Positions 25,651 to 34,584 of a stretch of 64,000 nucleotides of DNA are shown here, piece after piece. How positions within the stretch are numbered: the first letter of the stretch is position 1; each line of letters starts with the position of its first letter. The DNA comes from Nitratireductor arenosus (GTDB taxonomy: Bacteria > Pseudomonadota > Alphaproteobacteria > Rhizobiales > Rhizobiaceae): contig NZ_WPHG01000001.1 of assembly GCF_009742725.1 (NCBI RefSeq), positions 372,001 to 436,000 on the forward strand, written 5' to 3'. The position numbers and the translations under genes were made by a program. Under the pieces are notes generated by a model. The model saw only the letters and a list, made by a program, of their open reading frames with translations, made no database searches and was not told the DNA's origin.

Positions 25651-25679
25651 CTCAAAATGCATAATGTCGACATTTTGAG
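25651..25679. promoter_or_regulatory. nested inverted repeats at the start of the fused dehydratase gene
   Basis: Outer arms CTCAAAATG (25651-25659) and CATTTTGAG (25671-25679) match perfectly; inside lies the palindrome AATGTCGACATT (25663-25674). The right arm runs into the AGGAG ribosome site of the gene starting at 25689. A protein bound here, or an RNA hairpin formed here, would block expression. It is not the same sequence as the GTATAC palindrome at 24832. Confidence 0.6.
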
Positions 25680-25688
25680 GAGCGAGAG

Positions 25689-27209
25689 ATGCCCGACCGT
25701 TTGCTGCGGCTATCACCGAACGACCACGTCGCCGTCGCGCTGACGGCACTGGAACCCGGCGAGGCGATGTCGCCCTTTTCAGACGCCACGGTTCGCGACC
25801 CGGTGCCGGCCGGGCACAAGGTGGCGCTGCGTCCGGTCGGGGCGGGCGAGCAGGTTCTGCGCCTCGGCCAGCCGATCGGCATCGCCGCCAGGCTGATCGC
25901 GGTGGGCGAGCATGTCCACATGCACAATCTCGACTATCCGGGTTCGCTCGCCGGCCACACCATCACCGTGACGCCGCCGCCGGCTTTGACCAACCGGGAG
26001 CCGCCGACCTTTCTCGGCTATCGCCGCGACGATGGCCGGGTCGGCACGCGCAACTATATCGGCGTCCTGACGACGGTGAACTGCGCTGCCGGGGTCGCCC
26101 ATCTGATCGCCAATCGCTTTGCCGACCCGGCCTGGCGCAACGACCATCCCCACATCGACGGCGTGGTGGCGCTGAGCCACGGCAGCGGCTGCAGCGTCTC
26201 CGACGGCAGCCCCTCGATGGACATGCTGCGCCGGGTGCTCGCCGGGTATGCCCGCCATCCCAATTTCGCCGGCGTGCTGATCGTCGGCCTCGGCTGCGAG
26301 GACAATCTGATCGAGCTTTTGTGCGAACAGGAAGGGCTTGAGCTCGGCGGCGCCGTGCGCAGTCTCACCATCCAGGAAGTCGGCGGCACCCGCGCGACGG
26401 CCGATGCTGGCGCCGCGATCGTGCGCGAGATCATGGCCGAGGCCGGCAACCAGGGCCGCGAGCCCTTTCCGGTTTCGGAGCTCTGTGTCGGCCTGCAATG
26501 CGGCGGCTCCGACAGTTTTTCCGGCATCAGCGCCAACCCGGCGCTCGGTGTCGCCGCCGACATCCTGATCGGTTACGGCGGAACCGCGATCCTGTCCGAA
26601 ACGCCGGAGATCTACGGCGCGGAGAACCTGCTCCTGCAGCGGGTCGCGAGCGAGGATGTCGGCCGCCGGCTGATCGAACTGCTCGACTGGTGGAAGGACT
26701 ACACCGCGCACGAGCCCAAGGGTTTCGACAACAACCCCTCCCCCGGCAACCGCGCCGGCGGCTTGACGACAATCCTGGAAAAATCCCTGGGTGCCCTGTC
26801 CAAGGGCGGTTCGACAACGCTGATGGAGGTCTACCCCTATGCCGAAGCCGTGCACAAGCGCGGCCTGGTGTTCATGGATTCGCCCGGCTACGACCCGATC
26901 TCGGTCACCGGCCAGATCGCCGGCGGCGCCAATCTGATCTGCTTCACCACCGGGCGCGGCTCCTGTTTCGGCTGCCGGCCGTCCCCCTCGCTCAAGATCG
27001 CGACCAACAGCGCCATGTATCGGCGCATGCAGGACGACATGGATGTCAATTGCGGCACCGTGCTCGACGGCGAGGCCTCGCTGGAGGAAGCCGGCCAGGC
27101 GATCTTCGAGGCAATGGTGCGCACCGCCTCCGGCGCGCCGACAAAAAGCGAGCTGCTCGGCTACGGCGAGCACGAGTTCCTGCCCTGGCACGTCAACGCC
27201 TGGGTCTGA
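25689..27209 (+). CDS. UxaA-family dehydratase, fused SAF and catalytic domains
   Basis: 506 aa. Residues 1-90 are the SAF domain (VPAGHKVALRPVGAGEQVLRLGQPIGIA, HVHMHNLDYPG) and the rest is the large catalytic domain (RVGTRNYIGVLTTVNCAAGV, GSGCSVSDGSPSMDM, CGGSDSFSGISANPALG, SPGNRAGGLTTILEKSLG, CFTTGRGSCFGCRPSPS). This is the full-length altronate/galactarate-dehydratase layout; the pair at 2825-4355 is the split form. The start has AGGAG within the inverted repeat described above. It stands alone between two regulators, so its pathway partners are elsewhere or are the operon at 1-5944. Confidence 0.9.
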   Translation: MPDRLLRLSPNDHVAVALTALEPGEAMSPFSDATVRDPVPAGHKVALRPVGAGEQVLRLGQPIGIAARLIAVGEHVHMHNLDYPGSLAGHTITVTPPPALTNREPPTFLGYRRDDGRVGTRNYIGVLTTVNCAAGVAHLIANRFADPAWRNDHPHIDGVVALSHGSGCSVSDGSPSMDMLRRVLAGYARHPNFAGVLIVGLGCEDNLIELLCEQEGLELGGAVRSLTIQEVGGTRATADAGAAIVREIMAEAGNQGREPFPVSELCVGLQCGGSDSFSGISANPALGVAADILIGYGGTAILSETPEIYGAENLLLQRVASEDVGRRLIELLDWWKDYTAHEPKGFDNNPSPGNRAGGLTTILEKSLGALSKGGSTTLMEVYPYAEAVHKRGLVFMDSPGYDPISVTGQIAGGANLICFTTGRGSCFGCRPSPSLKIATNSAMYRRMQDDMDVNCGTVLDGEASLEEAGQAIFEAMVRTASGAPTKSELLGYGEHEFLPWHVNAWV

Positions 27210-27386
27210 GACCGGCCCCGACACGGCGGCCGCCACAGCGACGCAAACCGCAAGCGCGGGCTTGACAGTGCCGCCGATTGTGCTGCCATCGGCGTGTCGC
27301 GTCCGTTTACAGGACGCGGCGGTCTCGAAGCGACGACGATCGATGTGTGGTGTTGAAGCGGCACCGGGATAAAGACCAAGCGGCCG

Positions 27387-28367
27387 ATGCGGGAAAAAGC
27401 TGAGCATATTTCGGAATTTCTTCTCGGCCTTTACGCCCACGCCGCCGAATCGTCCCCGGACGAATTTCGCCGCCAAACCCTGCGGCGGCTGGGCGGGCTG
27501 ATCGCGTTCGACTTCGCGCTCTGGGGCGGCGGCCGAGCCGACGACAGACGGGTGAGCGACCTGACCGCGCTCGGTCAAACGCCGCGCGTGCTCGATGACT
27601 GGTCGGCGGTGGCCGACACGGATGCCTTTTGCGACATCACGCTGAACCGGCTCGGGCAGACCGCGCGTTTCGACGACGTCGAGAACTATCGCGGCACCCC
27701 CGCCTACAACGAGCACTGGAAGCGTTTTGGCGCCCGGCAGATGATGGCCACCATCGCGGCCGAACCGCAGGACGGGTATGTCAGCTTCGTCGGGCTCTGC
27801 GCCGACACCGAAACCGCGATCTTTTCCGATACCGCGCGCGGGCTCAAACACGCGCTGATGCCGCATCTATCGGCGGCACTGCGCATCAACCGGCAAACGA
27901 CGCTCTACCGTCACGCCGACCGCGACGAGGCCGTCGGCCTGATCGATCGCGACGGCTGGGTGCTGGCCTCGCACGGGGCGTTTGCCGAATTGCTGGGCGG
28001 CGAGTGCGACCGGCCGGACAGGCTGCCGTCCGCGCTGCGCGCCGCCCTGCCGCGCGGGTTGCCCTGGCAGGGCCGGACGATCGCCGCGACCGCGGAAAAG
28101 CTCGGCGAACACTTTTTGCTGCGTGTGCGCCGTCTCGGACCGCTGGCCCGTCTGTCCGCCCGGGAGCGCGAGATCGCTCGACATTACGTCCACGGCCTGA
28201 CCTATCGCGAAATAGCCGGCACACTCGGCATCGCCCCGTCGACGGTCCGCAACCACATCTTCAATCTCTACGCAAAGCTCGAGATCGCCAGCAAGATCGA
28301 ACTGGCGCAACTCCATCGCCAGGAAACGGGCGCCGCGTCGCGCGCCGGTGCGCCGCAATCCGGCTGA
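27387..28367 (+). CDS. LuxR-family transcriptional regulator
   Basis: 326 aa. The C-terminal 60 residues are a GerE/LuxR helix-turn-helix (LSAREREIARHYVHGLTYREIAGTLGIAPSTVRNH is the relevant block, in part). The N-terminal 250 residues are not a receiver domain and contain no obvious autoinducer-binding signature; they may be a PAS/GAF-like sensor. The gene has a weak ribosome site and its own 177-base upstream gap. Its targets are unknown; the fused dehydratase upstream and the exported proteins downstream are possible but unproven. Confidence 0.82.
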   Translation: MREKAEHISEFLLGLYAHAAESSPDEFRRQTLRRLGGLIAFDFALWGGGRADDRRVSDLTALGQTPRVLDDWSAVADTDAFCDITLNRLGQTARFDDVENYRGTPAYNEHWKRFGARQMMATIAAEPQDGYVSFVGLCADTETAIFSDTARGLKHALMPHLSAALRINRQTTLYRHADRDEAVGLIDRDGWVLASHGAFAELLGGECDRPDRLPSALRAALPRGLPWQGRTIAATAEKLGEHFLLRVRRLGPLARLSAREREIARHYVHGLTYREIAGTLGIAPSTVRNHIFNLYAKLEIASKIELAQLHRQETGAASRAGAPQSG

Positions 28368-28574
28368 CGCGCGCCTATGCACCTCTTTGTCTCAGCCCCA
28401 CGGCACTTGCTTTCATCTCACACAGTCAGCGGTGGGGCATTTGGCCCATTCACGCCGAGGGTGCGTGTTTGATATTGCCCTTTGACGCGCCGCTAGCGGA
28501 TCGCTCGCGACGGCAATCTGTACTGCGGCTACGATCACGCCCGGGCTAAATCGCGCATGGCGGAGGATGAAGAA

Positions 28575-29372
28575 ATGAGACAGGGACGCGACGGCGGCAG
28601 GAAACTCCTGATGGGATGGGTGATCGCGGCTGCGCTCGCCGCCGGTTCCATGCCGGCGCGCGCGGAGATCGACGGCCATGGCCCCGACGCCTGGCGGGTG
28701 ACCGGCGTCGCCGCGCGCGACATGCTTAATGCCCGCATGGGGCCGGGAACGGCCTATCCGGTCTTAACGCGGTTTTCCCCTGACGAGCGCGGCATGCGGC
28801 AGGTCACCTGCGTACCCTATTACACACCCGCCCCTCGCGCCGCGATGTCGCGGGCCGAATTTTCCGCCCTGCCGCCACGCTGGTGCCTGATGCGCAGCGC
28901 GGACCTGGCCAGGACCGGCTGGGTCAACGCCGCCTATCTCGACCCCGATCATGGCGGGCCTGCCGGCGGCGACGTCGGGCACGAACTGGGCGACGATCTC
29001 ATCGTCGCGGCGGAGGAACTGGTCAGAACCCTTTACGAGATGCGCTCGATCGAGAATTCGGGCGGCAACACCGGGCTCTACCGTCTTCAGGGTGCAAAAC
29101 GCTATTTCCATCTGGAGGTCGCCAGGGCGTTCGTGTCGGGCCAGGCCGGCGCCGATCCGATCTATGGCGCGCAGGATTTTGACGGTCGTTGCGAGGAGCC
29201 GCGTCGGGACGCCGACAGGCCAATGTTTCGCGGCATGATCACCGTCCATGTCGACTGCGTCAATTTCGGCCGGCCGCAACGCGCGACCTTCAGCCTGCGG
29301 GCCGATCCCGATCAGGCGGGAGCGCCTGTACGGATTTTCCGTATCGATCATGACGGCTGGTCCTTCCCCTGA
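28575..29372 (+). CDS. exported SH3-like domain protein of unknown function
   Basis: 265 aa. Signal peptide (KLLMGWVIAAALAAGSMPARA) followed by a bacterial SH3-like segment at about residues 35-120 (VAARDMLNARMGPGTAYPVL, ARTGWVNAAYL) and a C-terminal region with no recognised family. Start 28575 is chosen because GGAGG lies 8 bases upstream; an earlier in-frame ATG at 28557 overlaps that site. The first residues of SH3-like domains often bind cell-wall peptides, but no enzymatic domain is seen. Followed closely by another exported unknown. Confidence 0.7.
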   Translation: MRQGRDGGRKLLMGWVIAAALAAGSMPARAEIDGHGPDAWRVTGVAARDMLNARMGPGTAYPVLTRFSPDERGMRQVTCVPYYTPAPRAAMSRAEFSALPPRWCLMRSADLARTGWVNAAYLDPDHGGPAGGDVGHELGDDLIVAAEELVRTLYEMRSIENSGGNTGLYRLQGAKRYFHLEVARAFVSGQAGADPIYGAQDFDGRCEEPRRDADRPMFRGMITVHVDCVNFGRPQRATFSLRADPDQAGAPVRIFRIDHDGWSFP

Positions 29373-29431
29373 TGTCTCCCGCGCCCTGCGCCGCTACGTC
29401 CCCATCGCCACCGCACGAGGAAACCTGGATC

Positions 29432-29974
29432 ATGCACAGTTCCGTTCGCCGCATCGCCGCACTGACGCTGACAACCGCCGTGGTCCTGTCCGCGGGAAAG
29501 TCCATCGCGATGGAAACCACCCCGCTGGGGACCGTCACCGCGGTCATCGACGCTCAAGCCTATCAGGGCGAAACGCTGCGCGTTCCCAGCGAGGGCTCGG
29601 CGACGGCGACGCTGCGTGATTTCGGCCCGCTCAGCCGCGTCTCCGTTCAGGCACACGCCGTGGGCGGCAAGAGCCGGATGACGAACGTCCTGGTCCTGGA
29701 ATTCTCCGTGATGGGAGCCGGCCCGGACGCGCCGGTTTCCGATCTGAACCTGTCCTGGTGGCCCGAAGGCATGGGCGCGCCGTTTTATGTTGCCGGCGAC
29801 GAGGGCGGCTCGGTCGAGATGACCCTCGACGCCCTGACGCTCGGCGGCGATCCCGAGATATCCGGTGCCTTCGTCGCACGGCTCTGCCGCAAGCAAGATA
29901 TGTTTTCAAAGCCGGTTGCCGAGGCTTGTATCGACGCGAACGGCACGTTCGAGACGATCTTGGTCAAGGAGTAG
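29432..29974 (+). CDS. exported protein of unknown function
   Basis: 180 aa. N-terminal signal peptide MHSSVRRIAALTLTTAVVL; the mature part is rich in beta-strand-like segments and has two Cys near the C-terminus (LCRKQ and EACID) that could form a disulfide. No family recognised. Start chosen at the ATG preceded by GAGGAAA; the frame is open upstream to 29372, overlapping the previous gene by one base. Probably co-transcribed with the SH3-like protein. The 150 bases that follow hold no recognisable gene. Confidence 0.65.
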   Translation: MHSSVRRIAALTLTTAVVLSAGKSIAMETTPLGTVTAVIDAQAYQGETLRVPSEGSATATLRDFGPLSRVSVQAHAVGGKSRMTNVLVLEFSVMGAGPDAPVSDLNLSWWPEGMGAPFYVAGDEGGSVEMTLDALTLGGDPEISGAFVARLCRKQDMFSKPVAEACIDANGTFETILVKE

Positions 29975-30126
29975 GCCGGCACCAAACGGCTCCGGCGTGT
30001 CGGCGAGGAAATTGCCTGGGCCGCGTCCGCAGCCGGCTTGACCGGTCGACAGGTCGGGCGGCCGGGCGGCGGCGAAGCCGGTCTTTGCTCCCCGGGCCAC
30101 GCTACGACCCCGGAGCTATCGAGCCG

Positions 30127-31173
30127 TCATAGCCATGCCTGGTAGAGAAATCCGCTCGCCAGCGATCCGGCCAGAGCCAGGACGATATAGAGGGCAAACA
30201 CCGGGCGACGCACGAGGGCGAAGACCGCGATCGCCGCGGGCAGCGACGTCACGCCGCCGGCCACGAGAAAGGCAAGCCCGGCCCCCGGCGCCATGCCCTG
30301 CTCGATCAGGCCGGACACGAGCGGCAGCGCCGCATAGCCGTTGAGATAGGCCGGAACGCCGACCAGCGTCGCGGTGACGATCGGCACGAGCCCAGAACCG
30401 CCGAGCGCCAGGGCGATCCACTCCTGCGGAACATAGGCCAGCATCAGGCTTTCCAGCAGGAAGGCGAGGCTGAGCCATTTGACAAGAAACAGCGTCGCCG
30501 AGCCGGCTGCGCGCGCAAAGCGGGCCCGCCGCTCGGGCTCGGACCAGAACGCCCAGGCGACCGCGCTTGGCGTACGGATTGCAGATGCGCCGCAGCCGCC
30601 ATTGCCCACGCCCGGTCGCAGCGGCTCGCCAAGAAACCCGATCCGCATCAACGCATGGGTCGCGTAGCCGCCGAACAGGCCGAGCCCCACCGCCGCCAAC
30701 GTCTTGGCGAGCGCGAATTCGAACCCGAGCAGCCCGGATGTCAGGACGAACATTGACGGGTCGATCACCGGCGAGGCGAGCCAGAACGCCATCACGCCGG
30801 ACAGCGGAACCCCCATGGTCAGAAGCGCCGCGATCAGCGGGATGACCCCGCACGAGCAGAACGGCGACAGGCCGCCAAAGGCAGCGGCGACCGCGATCAT
30901 GACCAGCGGCGATCCGGCAAAGACACGGGCGATCAAATTGTCGGCCCCGCTCGCCGTCGCATAGGCCGCAACCGCGATCGAAAGCACGAGATAAGGCGCC
31001 GTCCCGATCAGCGAGCCAATCACGAACCCCAGGCTGAGCCGCGCCTGGGCCGGCGCCAGGACGGCGAGCAGGGCCAGGATCAGGGCGGTGACGAGCCAAA
31101 CGCCGCCGCCGCGCCACACCTCGCGGAAAAGCCCCGTTCCCCGATGTCCGATCCGCAACAAAGCTTCCGTCAT
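30127..31173 (-). CDS. permease of the YraQ/ArsP (DUF318) family
   Basis: 348 aa, about 8-10 membrane helices. Family motif SPFCSCGVIPLIAALL with Cys106 and Cys108, then a second half with NGGCGAS and LNGYAALPLVSGL. Characterised ArsP members expel trivalent organoarsenicals; many YraQ members are uncharacterised. The paired Cys fit metalloid binding, but the function is not proven. Start chosen at 31173; the open frame upstream to 31335 is not protein-like. The upstream gap holds an AT-rich inverted repeat. Confidence 0.82.
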   Translation of the reverse strand: MTEALLRIGHRGTGLFREVWRGGGVWLVTALILALLAVLAPAQARLSLGFVIGSLIGTAPYLVLSIAVAAYATASGADNLIARVFAGSPLVMIAVAAAFGGLSPFCSCGVIPLIAALLTMGVPLSGVMAFWLASPVIDPSMFVLTSGLLGFEFALAKTLAAVGLGLFGGYATHALMRIGFLGEPLRPGVGNGGCGASAIRTPSAVAWAFWSEPERRARFARAAGSATLFLVKWLSLAFLLESLMLAYVPQEWIALALGGSGLVPIVTATLVGVPAYLNGYAALPLVSGLIEQGMAPGAGLAFLVAGGVTSLPAAIAVFALVRRPVFALYIVLALAGSLASGFLYQAWL

Positions 31174-31486
31174 GTCGTCATATCCGTCTCTTGGTTTGTC
31201 GCGCAAAACACATGCCCTGCCTCGCTGCGTCATGATACCGATAAACCGCCCGCGCGCAGCCATGGCCATCCGCCATCTCCCGGTGTGCCCGGTCGGTTGC
31301 AATAAACTATATAACCAGTTTTTTAGTTTATTCAAGCGTTATCAGACCCGGAACGACGATCCGGCGCGTTGCGGTTTGGGCGGCGGCGGGCGCACAGCCT
31401 GCTCGATCGCCGCACAAAAAAATGGCAAAGGCCGACGCGCCCACCCTGCGGGAACGGCGTGCGCGCCCGAACGGGATCGGCGAGAA
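31174..31486. other. 313-base gap upstream of the permease gene
   Basis: Between the enoyl-CoA hydratase stop (31487) and the permease start, both - strand. Holds the permease promoter and the inverted repeat at 31301-31332. No protein-coding character seen. Confidence 0.6.
31301..31332. promoter_or_regulatory. AT-rich inverted repeat, probable operator of the permease gene
   Basis: Perfect 9-bp arms AATAAACTA (31301-31309) and TAGTTTATT (31324-31332), 14 bases apart, 128 bases upstream of the permease start. It stands out in GC-rich surroundings. Spacing and symmetry fit a dimeric winged-helix repressor such as ArsR, but no such regulator is encoded in the window. Confidence 0.5.
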
Positions 31487-32284
31487 TTACAAGCCGGTGA
31501 ATTTCGGCGGACGCTTTTCGCGAAACGCCGCCACTGCCTCGCGATGATCCTGCGACATATTGGAGAGCGATTCGTAGGCGATGCTCGGATCCATCAGGCC
31601 GTGGGCGACCTGCTTCAACGCGAGGTTCGAAACCACCTTGGTCCAGCGGATTGCCTTGCGGGCGCCCGACACCAAACGCTGCGCCAGTGCCTCGACATCC
31701 GCGTCGAGACGGTCCGACGCGACGGCGCGATTGATCAGGCCCATGCGGGCCGCCTCCGGTGCGGGAATCAAGTCTCCGGTAAGCAGATATTCCTTGGCGC
31801 GCAGAAAGCCGATGAGCTGCGGCCACAGCACGGCCCCGCCGTCGCCGGCCACAAGCCCCACCGACACATGCGGATCGCCGATCTTGGCCCGCTCGTCGGC
31901 GATCACGACATCGCATCCAAGCGCGATCGTCGCGCCAAGACCGATCGCATGACCGTTCATCCTGCAAATCAGCGGCTTTTCGAGATCGAGCTGCGAAAAG
32001 ATGATGCGCTTGGCCTCGTAGGCGGTGGTCTCGAACAGCGACGGGTCGTCGATCGCGTCCTGCATCCAGCCGATATCGCCGCCCGCGCAGAACGCCCTGC
32101 CGGCACCGGTCAACACGACGACGTCGGAATCCGGATCGTCATTGAGGTCGACGAAAACGCGCGACAACTCGGAATGAAGTTTCGCGTTCACCGCGTTGAG
32201 CGCATCGGGCAGATTGAGCGTCGCGGTGAGTATCCTGCCCTTGCGCTGGAAGGCGATCGTTTCATACCGGTCTGTCCAGTCCAT
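31487..32284 (-). CDS. enoyl-CoA hydratase/isomerase family protein
   Basis: 265 aa crotonase fold. The oxyanion-hole blocks are AGRAFCAGGDIGWM and NGHAIGLGATIALGCDVVIAD; a Glu in the usual first catalytic position is not obvious, so it may be an isomerase or hydrolase rather than a classical hydratase. Start chosen at the ATG after AACAGGGGG. It is the last gene of the operon hydrolase, E1-alpha, E1-beta, lipoyl domain, crotonase, and would act on an acyl-CoA formed by that pathway. Confidence 0.88.
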   Translation of the reverse strand: MDWTDRYETIAFQRKGRILTATLNLPDALNAVNAKLHSELSRVFVDLNDDPDSDVVVLTGAGRAFCAGGDIGWMQDAIDDPSLFETTAYEAKRIIFSQLDLEKPLICRMNGHAIGLGATIALGCDVVIADERAKIGDPHVSVGLVAGDGGAVLWPQLIGFLRAKEYLLTGDLIPAPEAARMGLINRAVASDRLDADVEALAQRLVSGARKAIRWTKVVSNLALKQVAHGLMDPSIAYESLSNMSQDHREAVAAFREKRPPKFTGL

Positions 32285-32327
32285 ACCGTCCCCCTGTTGT
32301 GCTCCACGCCGCCGTCGGACGGTCGCG

Positions 32328-32567
32328 TCAGTTTTGTTCGATGCGACACACCGGCGCGCCGACCTCCAACTCGCTGCCGGCCGCAGCGATGATCGACAAC
32401 AACACCCCATCGCAGGGCGCCTCCACTTCTGTGACCACCTTCTCGGTTTCTACCGAATAGAGCATGTCGCCGAGGCGAAAAGAATCGCCCACGGTTTTAT
32501 GCCACTCCGTCAGGGTCGCCTCTTCCATGTTCATCGACAGCTTGGGCAGCTTCAGCACGGCCTTCAT
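32328..32567 (-). CDS. free-standing lipoyl domain protein
   Basis: 79 aa, a single biotin/lipoyl-attachment domain and nothing else. LPKLSMNMEEATLTEW and VETEKVVTEV match the E2 lipoyl domain of 2-oxoacid dehydrogenases, with Lys43 as the probable lipoylated residue. The peripheral-subunit-binding and acyltransferase domains of a normal E2 are missing. The ATG overlaps the E1-beta stop, so it is the natural partner of the E1 encoded just upstream and may carry the reductively acylated lipoyl group to an unknown acceptor. Confidence 0.9.
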   Translation of the reverse strand: MKAVLKLPKLSMNMEEATLTEWHKTVGDSFRLGDMLYSVETEKVVTEVEAPCDGVLLSIIAAAGSELEVGAPVCRIEQN

Positions 32568-33544
32568 GTCACGCTTTCCTTACTGATGCGGCGCACTGCC
32601 TCAATGATATCCGTCGGGCCGGGAATCATGGCTTGCTCGAGCGGCGGCGCATAAGCGATCGCCAGATCGCGCGTGGTCACGGGAACGATCGGCGCCTTCA
32701 GGCTGTCGAACACCTTTTCCGCCACCAAAGCCGCGATCGGCCCGGCCATGCTGCCCGCCCGCCGCGCCTCGTCGACCACGACCAGCCGGCCGGTCTTGCG
32801 GACCGAGTCCAGGATCAGGTTTTCGTCGAGCGGAAAACAGGTGCGCGGATCGACGATCTCGACGTCGATCCCCTCTTCCGAAAGCGCCTCGGCCGCCTTG
32901 TTGGCCGCCCGCAGCATGGCGCCGATCGCCACGATGGTCACGGAGCCGCCCTCGCGCACGATCCGCGCCTTGCCGAGCGGGACCGTATGGTCGCCGTCGG
33001 GAACCTCACCCATCTCGCCGCCGCGGCTGGTCGGCTGCAGGAAGAACACCGGATCGTCGGTGCGGATAGCGGTTTTCAGCAGTCCCTTGGCGTCGCTCGC
33101 CGTCGCTGGCGTGGCCACATAAATGCCGCCGAGCCCGGCAACGGTGGTGTGCGGATAGTCCGAATGCTGGCCGGCATTCGAGCGCCCGCCGCCGCCTGAC
33201 GCGATAAAGGTCACCGGCAGGCGTATCTGGCCGTTGGTCATCAGCCGCAGCCGGGCGGCCTGGTTGGCGATCGCGTCGAACGCGGTATAGACGAAATTGG
33301 CGTACATCAAATGACATACGACACGGTATCCCGCCGCCGCCGCCCCGACGGCCATGCCGCCGAGCAAGGCCTCGGATATCGGCGTGTCGCGCACCCGCGC
33401 GGGTCCGAATCGGTCGAGCAACCCGCGCGTGTCGCCGAAAATCGAGGCACCGACATCCTCGCCGATCAGGATCACCCGCTCGTCGCGCTCCATCTCTTCG
33501 GCGAGCGCGTCGTTGATGGCGTGGATCATGCGCTTGCGCGTCAT
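32564..33544 (-). CDS. 2-oxoacid dehydrogenase E1 component, beta subunit
   Basis: 326 aa, transketolase-like pyrimidine-binding domain plus C-terminal domain. Typical blocks: ILIGEDVGASIFGDTRGLL, RVRDTPISEALLGGMAVGAA, ANQAARLRLMTNGQ, GQHSDYPHTTVAGL and VDEARRAGSMAGPIAAL. It pairs with the alpha subunit (4-base overlap) to form a TPP-dependent alpha2beta2 enzyme. Pyruvate, branched 2-oxoacids or acetoin are the usual substrates of this family; nothing here fixes which. Confidence 0.93.
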   Translation of the reverse strand: MTRKRMIHAINDALAEEMERDERVILIGEDVGASIFGDTRGLLDRFGPARVRDTPISEALLGGMAVGAAAAGYRVVCHLMYANFVYTAFDAIANQAARLRLMTNGQIRLPVTFIASGGGGRSNAGQHSDYPHTTVAGLGGIYVATPATASDAKGLLKTAIRTDDPVFFLQPTSRGGEMGEVPDGDHTVPLGKARIVREGGSVTIVAIGAMLRAANKAAEALSEEGIDVEIVDPRTCFPLDENLILDSVRKTGRLVVVDEARRAGSMAGPIAALVAEKVFDSLKAPIVPVTTRDLAIAYAPPLEQAMIPGPTDIIEAVRRISKESVT

Positions 33545-34521
33545 GCCGCCCCCAACAAATGCGCATCGAGACTGTCGACATCGGGATAGGGATCGTTGCC
33601 GGCGCTGTCCGCCGCCGCCTCGATGATCTTTTTTACCTCTTGCTCCAACAACTCGAACCCCTCGGGATCGAGCTCGCCGCGCGCCTCCAGCAGCGCCGCG
33701 AACCGGCCGATCGGATCATCCCGTCGCCAGTGCTCGATCTCGTCACCGGTTCGGTATTGTGTTTTCAAGAACGCGCTTTCGCCTTCGACGTGGCCGTGAA
33801 GCCGGTAGGTGATAGCCTCGATTAGCGTCGCGCCGCCGCCTTCGCGGGCGCGTGTCACGGCATCGGCCGTAGCCGCCGCGACAGCCTCGACATCGTTGCC
33901 GTCAACCCGGCGCGCCGGCACACCGAACGGCTGGGCGCGCTCGAAGATCGCACCGGCAATGACACGCCCGGTGGGGGAAAACTCGGAAAATCCGTTATTT
34001 TCGCAGATCAGGATGAGAGGTAGTTTCCACAGGGCGGCGAGGTTGAGTGCCTCGCCGAGCACGCCCTGCGCCGCAGCGCCGTCACCGAAGAAGCAGACAC
34101 CGACCTGGCCGGAGCCGTCGAGCTGGGCCGCGAGCGCGGCCCCCGTGGCCAGCCCGATGCCGCCGCCCACGATACCGTTTGCGCCGAGAATTCCCTTCGA
34201 AACATCCGCGACATGCATCGAGCCGCCAAACCCTCCGCATATGCCGCTCCGGCGTCCGTAGACTTCGGCGAACATCGCCGCGGGATCACCGCCCTTGGCG
34301 AGAAAATGCCCATGGCCGCGATGTGTGCTCGTGATCCAGTCGCGCGCGCCGAGCTGGGAGCACACCCCCACCGCCACGGCCTCCTGGCCGATGTAAAGAT
34401 GGACCGGCCCCGGCAATGAGCCGGATTTGAAATCGCGCGCCAGCCGCTCCTCCGCCTTGCGGATGATGAGCATGCCGCGCAGGAAGTCGATCGGTCGCGT
34501 TGCCGGATCGTTGGGAATCAT
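33541..34521 (-). CDS. 2-oxoacid dehydrogenase E1 component, alpha subunit
   Basis: 326 aa. TPP-binding motif GDGAAAQGV...CENN is intact, as are YIGQEAVAVGV, HRGHGHFLAKGGD and GGSMHVADVSKGILGANGIV. The last of these is closer to acetoin-dehydrogenase and branched-chain E1 alpha subunits than to the PDH type. ATG 34521 is preferred to a TTG 18 bases upstream. It follows the alpha/beta hydrolase gene by 63 bases. Confidence 0.93.
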   Translation of the reverse strand: MIPNDPATRPIDFLRGMLIIRKAEERLARDFKSGSLPGPVHLYIGQEAVAVGVCSQLGARDWITSTHRGHGHFLAKGGDPAAMFAEVYGRRSGICGGFGGSMHVADVSKGILGANGIVGGGIGLATGAALAAQLDGSGQVGVCFFGDGAAAQGVLGEALNLAALWKLPLILICENNGFSEFSPTGRVIAGAIFERAQPFGVPARRVDGNDVEAVAAATADAVTRAREGGGATLIEAITYRLHGHVEGESAFLKTQYRTGDEIEHWRRDDPIGRFAALLEARGELDPEGFELLEQEVKKIIEAAADSAGNDPYPDVDSLDAHLLGAA

Positions 34522-34584
34522 GGGGCGGTACCGTTTCAAAGGGCGCGCGGGCGGAACGTGGCGACGAACCGCCCGCGCCGCGCA

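Noticed and set aside
27262-27290. TTGACA as a -35 box for the LuxR-type gene
   Set aside because: No acceptable -10 hexamer at the right spacing.
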